Positions 62,567 through 64,000 of a stretch of DNA of 64,000 nucleotides are shown here, in pieces; the first letter of the stretch is position 1; every line of letters starts with the position of its first letter. This stretch comes from Ferribacterium limneticum. Lineage in GTDB: Bacteria > Pseudomonadota > Gammaproteobacteria > Burkholderiales > Rhodocyclaceae. Location: assembly GCF_020510565.1 (NCBI RefSeq), contig NZ_CP075189.1, forward strand, positions 1,844,501 through 1,908,500, written 5' to 3'. The notes below the pieces were generated by a model. That model ran no database searches, was not told where the DNA came from, and saw only the letters and a program-made list of their open reading frames with translations. Position numbers and translations under genes: made by a program.

Positions 62567-63715
62567 TCAACGCGGATATCCCACCTCGACCGAATAAATC
62601 TCCGGCAGGTGGCGCGCCAGGCATGCCCACTGCTGGCCTTCGTCGCGGCTCTTCCACAATTCGCCGCTCGTCGTGCCAAAGTAAAGACCCACCGTGCCCT
62701 GTTTGTCGGCTGTCATGGCCTGCCGCTTGACCGTCCACCATGCCTGGTCGGCCGGCATTCCGTTGCTGTGCCGCTGCCAGGTCTCACCGCCATCGCGCGT
62801 GGCATAGACAGCCGGACGACCGTCAGGACTGGTCCGTGGCCAAACCTCGGTGCCATCCATCGGGAAAGCCCAGGCCCTGCGGTCGTCGTGCGGGTGCACC
62901 ACCATCGGGAAGCCGATGTCGCCGACATCCTTCGGCATGTTGCGCCCGATGCGTCGCCAGCGCCTGCCCGGCTGGTCAAGTCGGTAGATGCCGCAGTGAT
63001 TCTGCTGATAGAGGCGGTCCGGATTGCTCGGGCACATGCGCAGGCAGTGTGGATCGTGAAAACTGGTATCGGCTGGATCGAAACCTTCGACCACTTCCAT
63101 GCCGTCGACGAGCGGCGTAAAGCTCAGCCCGCCATCGTACGACTCATGCACGCCGCCGCCCGACATGGCGAAGTACAGATGTTGCGCGTCGCGCGGGTCG
63201 ACGATGATCGAATGCAGCTTCGGACCATCCGGCGTGCCGTCCTGCACCGTGCCGAACCACCGGCGGTACTGCGGGTCGTCATTGATGCATGAGAACGGTG
63301 CCCAGTTCATGCCGCCATCTGCCGAGCGGAACAAGCCCTGTGGCGAGGTGCCGGCGTACCAGACGCCTGGCTGGTCAGCGTGGCCGGGCGTCAGCCAGAA
63401 GGTGTGATCGACGGCGCGGGCATCCAGCCCGTTGACTGCCGGACCGAAGGCCGGCGGTTTGGCGGCTTCCTGCCAGGTTTTTCCGAGATCGGTCGAGCGG
63501 AAGACGGTCGGCCCGAGATGACCTGTCTTTGCCGCCGCCAGAAGGGTGCGTCCGTCGCGCGGGTCGAGAACCAGATGATTGATGATCTGGCCGAGAAAGT
63601 GCGGGCCATCGACCCTCCACGTCTGCCGCGCCGCGTCGGCATGAAAAAGCCAGGCGCCCTTGCGGGTCGCCACCAGCAGAACCAGTTGCCCTTGCTTCGT
63701 CTCTTGTGTGCTCAT
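62567..63715 (-). CDS. Beta-propeller (sialidase/VPS10-like) protein
   Basis: About 382 residues, start at MSTQETKQGQ. Repeats of the Asp-box type SxDxGxTW: RSTDLGKTW, RSADGGMNW, ESYDGGLSF, ATRDGGETW, KSRDEGQQW, so a multi-bladed propeller as in sialidase-like or glycosyl hydrolase-related proteins. No signal peptide, so cytosolic. No catalytic residues for glycosidase were recognised. Operon with MoaD-like gene suggests a shared pathway, unknown. Confidence 0.8.
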   Translation of the reverse strand: MSTQETKQGQLVLLVATRKGAWLFHADAARQTWRVDGPHFLGQIINHLVLDPRDGRTLLAAAKTGHLGPTVFRSTDLGKTWQEAAKPPAFGPAVNGLDARAVDHTFWLTPGHADQPGVWYAGTSPQGLFRSADGGMNWAPFSCINDDPQYRRWFGTVQDGTPDGPKLHSIIVDPRDAQHLYFAMSGGGVHESYDGGLSFTPLVDGMEVVEGFDPADTSFHDPHCLRMCPSNPDRLYQQNHCGIYRLDQPGRRWRRIGRNMPKDVGDIGFPMVVHPHDDRRAWAFPMDGTEVWPRTSPDGRPAVYATRDGGETWQRHSNGMPADQAWWTVKRQAMTADKQGTVGLYFGTTSGELWKSRDEGQQWACLARHLPEIYSVEVGYPR

Positions 63716-63813
63716 CGTTCGCTCCTTGCCGCTCCGTATTGCGCCGGTAGCCACGTGGACCACTGACACGACTCGCATGCGGGATCAATTCGTCGATTAC
63801 ATTTGACTTGGAT

Positions 63814-63960
63814 TCAGGGCGAAGTTCGCTTTTTCTGAGGCATCGGGCAATCTCTTGCCAGCCACGCCGGTGGACGCTTGTCGAGGAAGGCGGCGATGCC
63901 GTCTTTCGCTTAGTTGGTGGCGCGCTGGCGGGTGATACGCTGGGCGGCTTATCCGGTAAT
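63814..63960 (-). pseudogene. Enoyl-CoA hydratase C-terminal remnant
   Basis: On the minus strand one frame reads AAQRITRQRATN-stop-AKDGIAAFLDKRPPAW, then to a stop. This is the C-terminal end of a crotonase-family enzyme, with TAA where GAA (Glu) is normal, and another in-frame TAA just upstream. A degraded copy is the likely explanation; a sequencing error could mimic it. Confidence 0.55.
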
Positions 63961-64000
63961 GAAACTCGCCGGCTCAAATCCATGCTCTGTCAAATCCGTT

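Overview
The window is about 64 kb of a GC-rich betaproteobacterial chromosome. Gene content points to the Rhodocyclales (Dechloromonas/Azospira-like): an A. vinelandii-style nifL-nifA pair, rnf genes, Shethna-type ferredoxins, PEP-CTERM sorting, and a CHAD protein beside an AlgP-like protein. The genus is inferred; no rRNA or tRNA gene was seen. It is a nitrogen-fixation and molybdenum island set among housekeeping genes. nifHDK, nifV and nifW are not present, so the structural nitrogenase genes must lie elsewhere.

Layout. (1) 1-4.4 kb: response regulator (cut by the left edge), HDOD-histidine kinase, citrate synthase. (2) 4.7-10.7 kb, minus strand: nifB operon, in order nifB, fdxN, nifO, flavodiiron protein, [2Fe-2S] ferredoxin, FeSII (Shethna II), nifQ, draG, behind a sigma-54 promoter and a NifA site. 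(3) 10.9-19.6 kb: mixed genes, including a ParA ATPase, a Lys/Ala-rich histone-like protein, a diguanylate cyclase and a CYTH-CHAD protein that may concern polyphosphate granules, plus a VF530 protein and a Fe-S oxidoreductase. (4) 19.7-25 kb: modEABCD with a nifX-like gene, and a divergent molbindin gene; both sides carry ModE-type sites. (5) 25.2-30.2 kb: TonB receptor, TupA-like binding protein, truncated globin and PEP-CTERM protein, with a ModE-like site at the head. (6) 30.4-36 kb: a second TonB operon (unknown protein, XRE regulator, receptor, solute-binding protein, di-heme oxidoreductase) with its own sigma-54 promoter, NifA site and ModE-like site. (7) 36-38 kb: FeSI-type ferredoxin, nifZ, nifF and two unknown genes, also NifA-type. 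(8) 38.6-50.2 kb: nifLA, diverging from rnfABCDGEH, then a NhaD-family antiporter and a novel helix-hairpin-helix protein. (9) 50.3-59.7 kb: universal stress protein; nifENX operon with accessory genes; iscA-nifU-nifS. (10) 59.9-64 kb: LexA-controlled dinB, PaaX regulator, MoaD-like protein, a beta-propeller-like protein and an enoyl-CoA hydratase remnant.

How it fits together. NifL-NifA controls at least six sigma-54 promoters, most with TGT-N10-ACA sites, several extended to the palindrome TGTCGC-N4-GCGACA. Fe-S assembly (NifU, NifS, IscA), FeMo-co synthesis (NifB, E, N, X, Q), molybdate supply (Mod, two TonB systems) and electron delivery (Rnf, NifF, ferredoxins) are linked, with oxygen protection (FeSII, flavodiiron protein) and ADP-ribose removal (DraG) added.

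Two features are not explained by known genes. One is a dispersed repeat of about 40 bp (at least seven clear and four diverged copies), always in the same orientation relative to transcription. The other is the NifA/ModE-type TonB operon with its paralogous unknown proteins.
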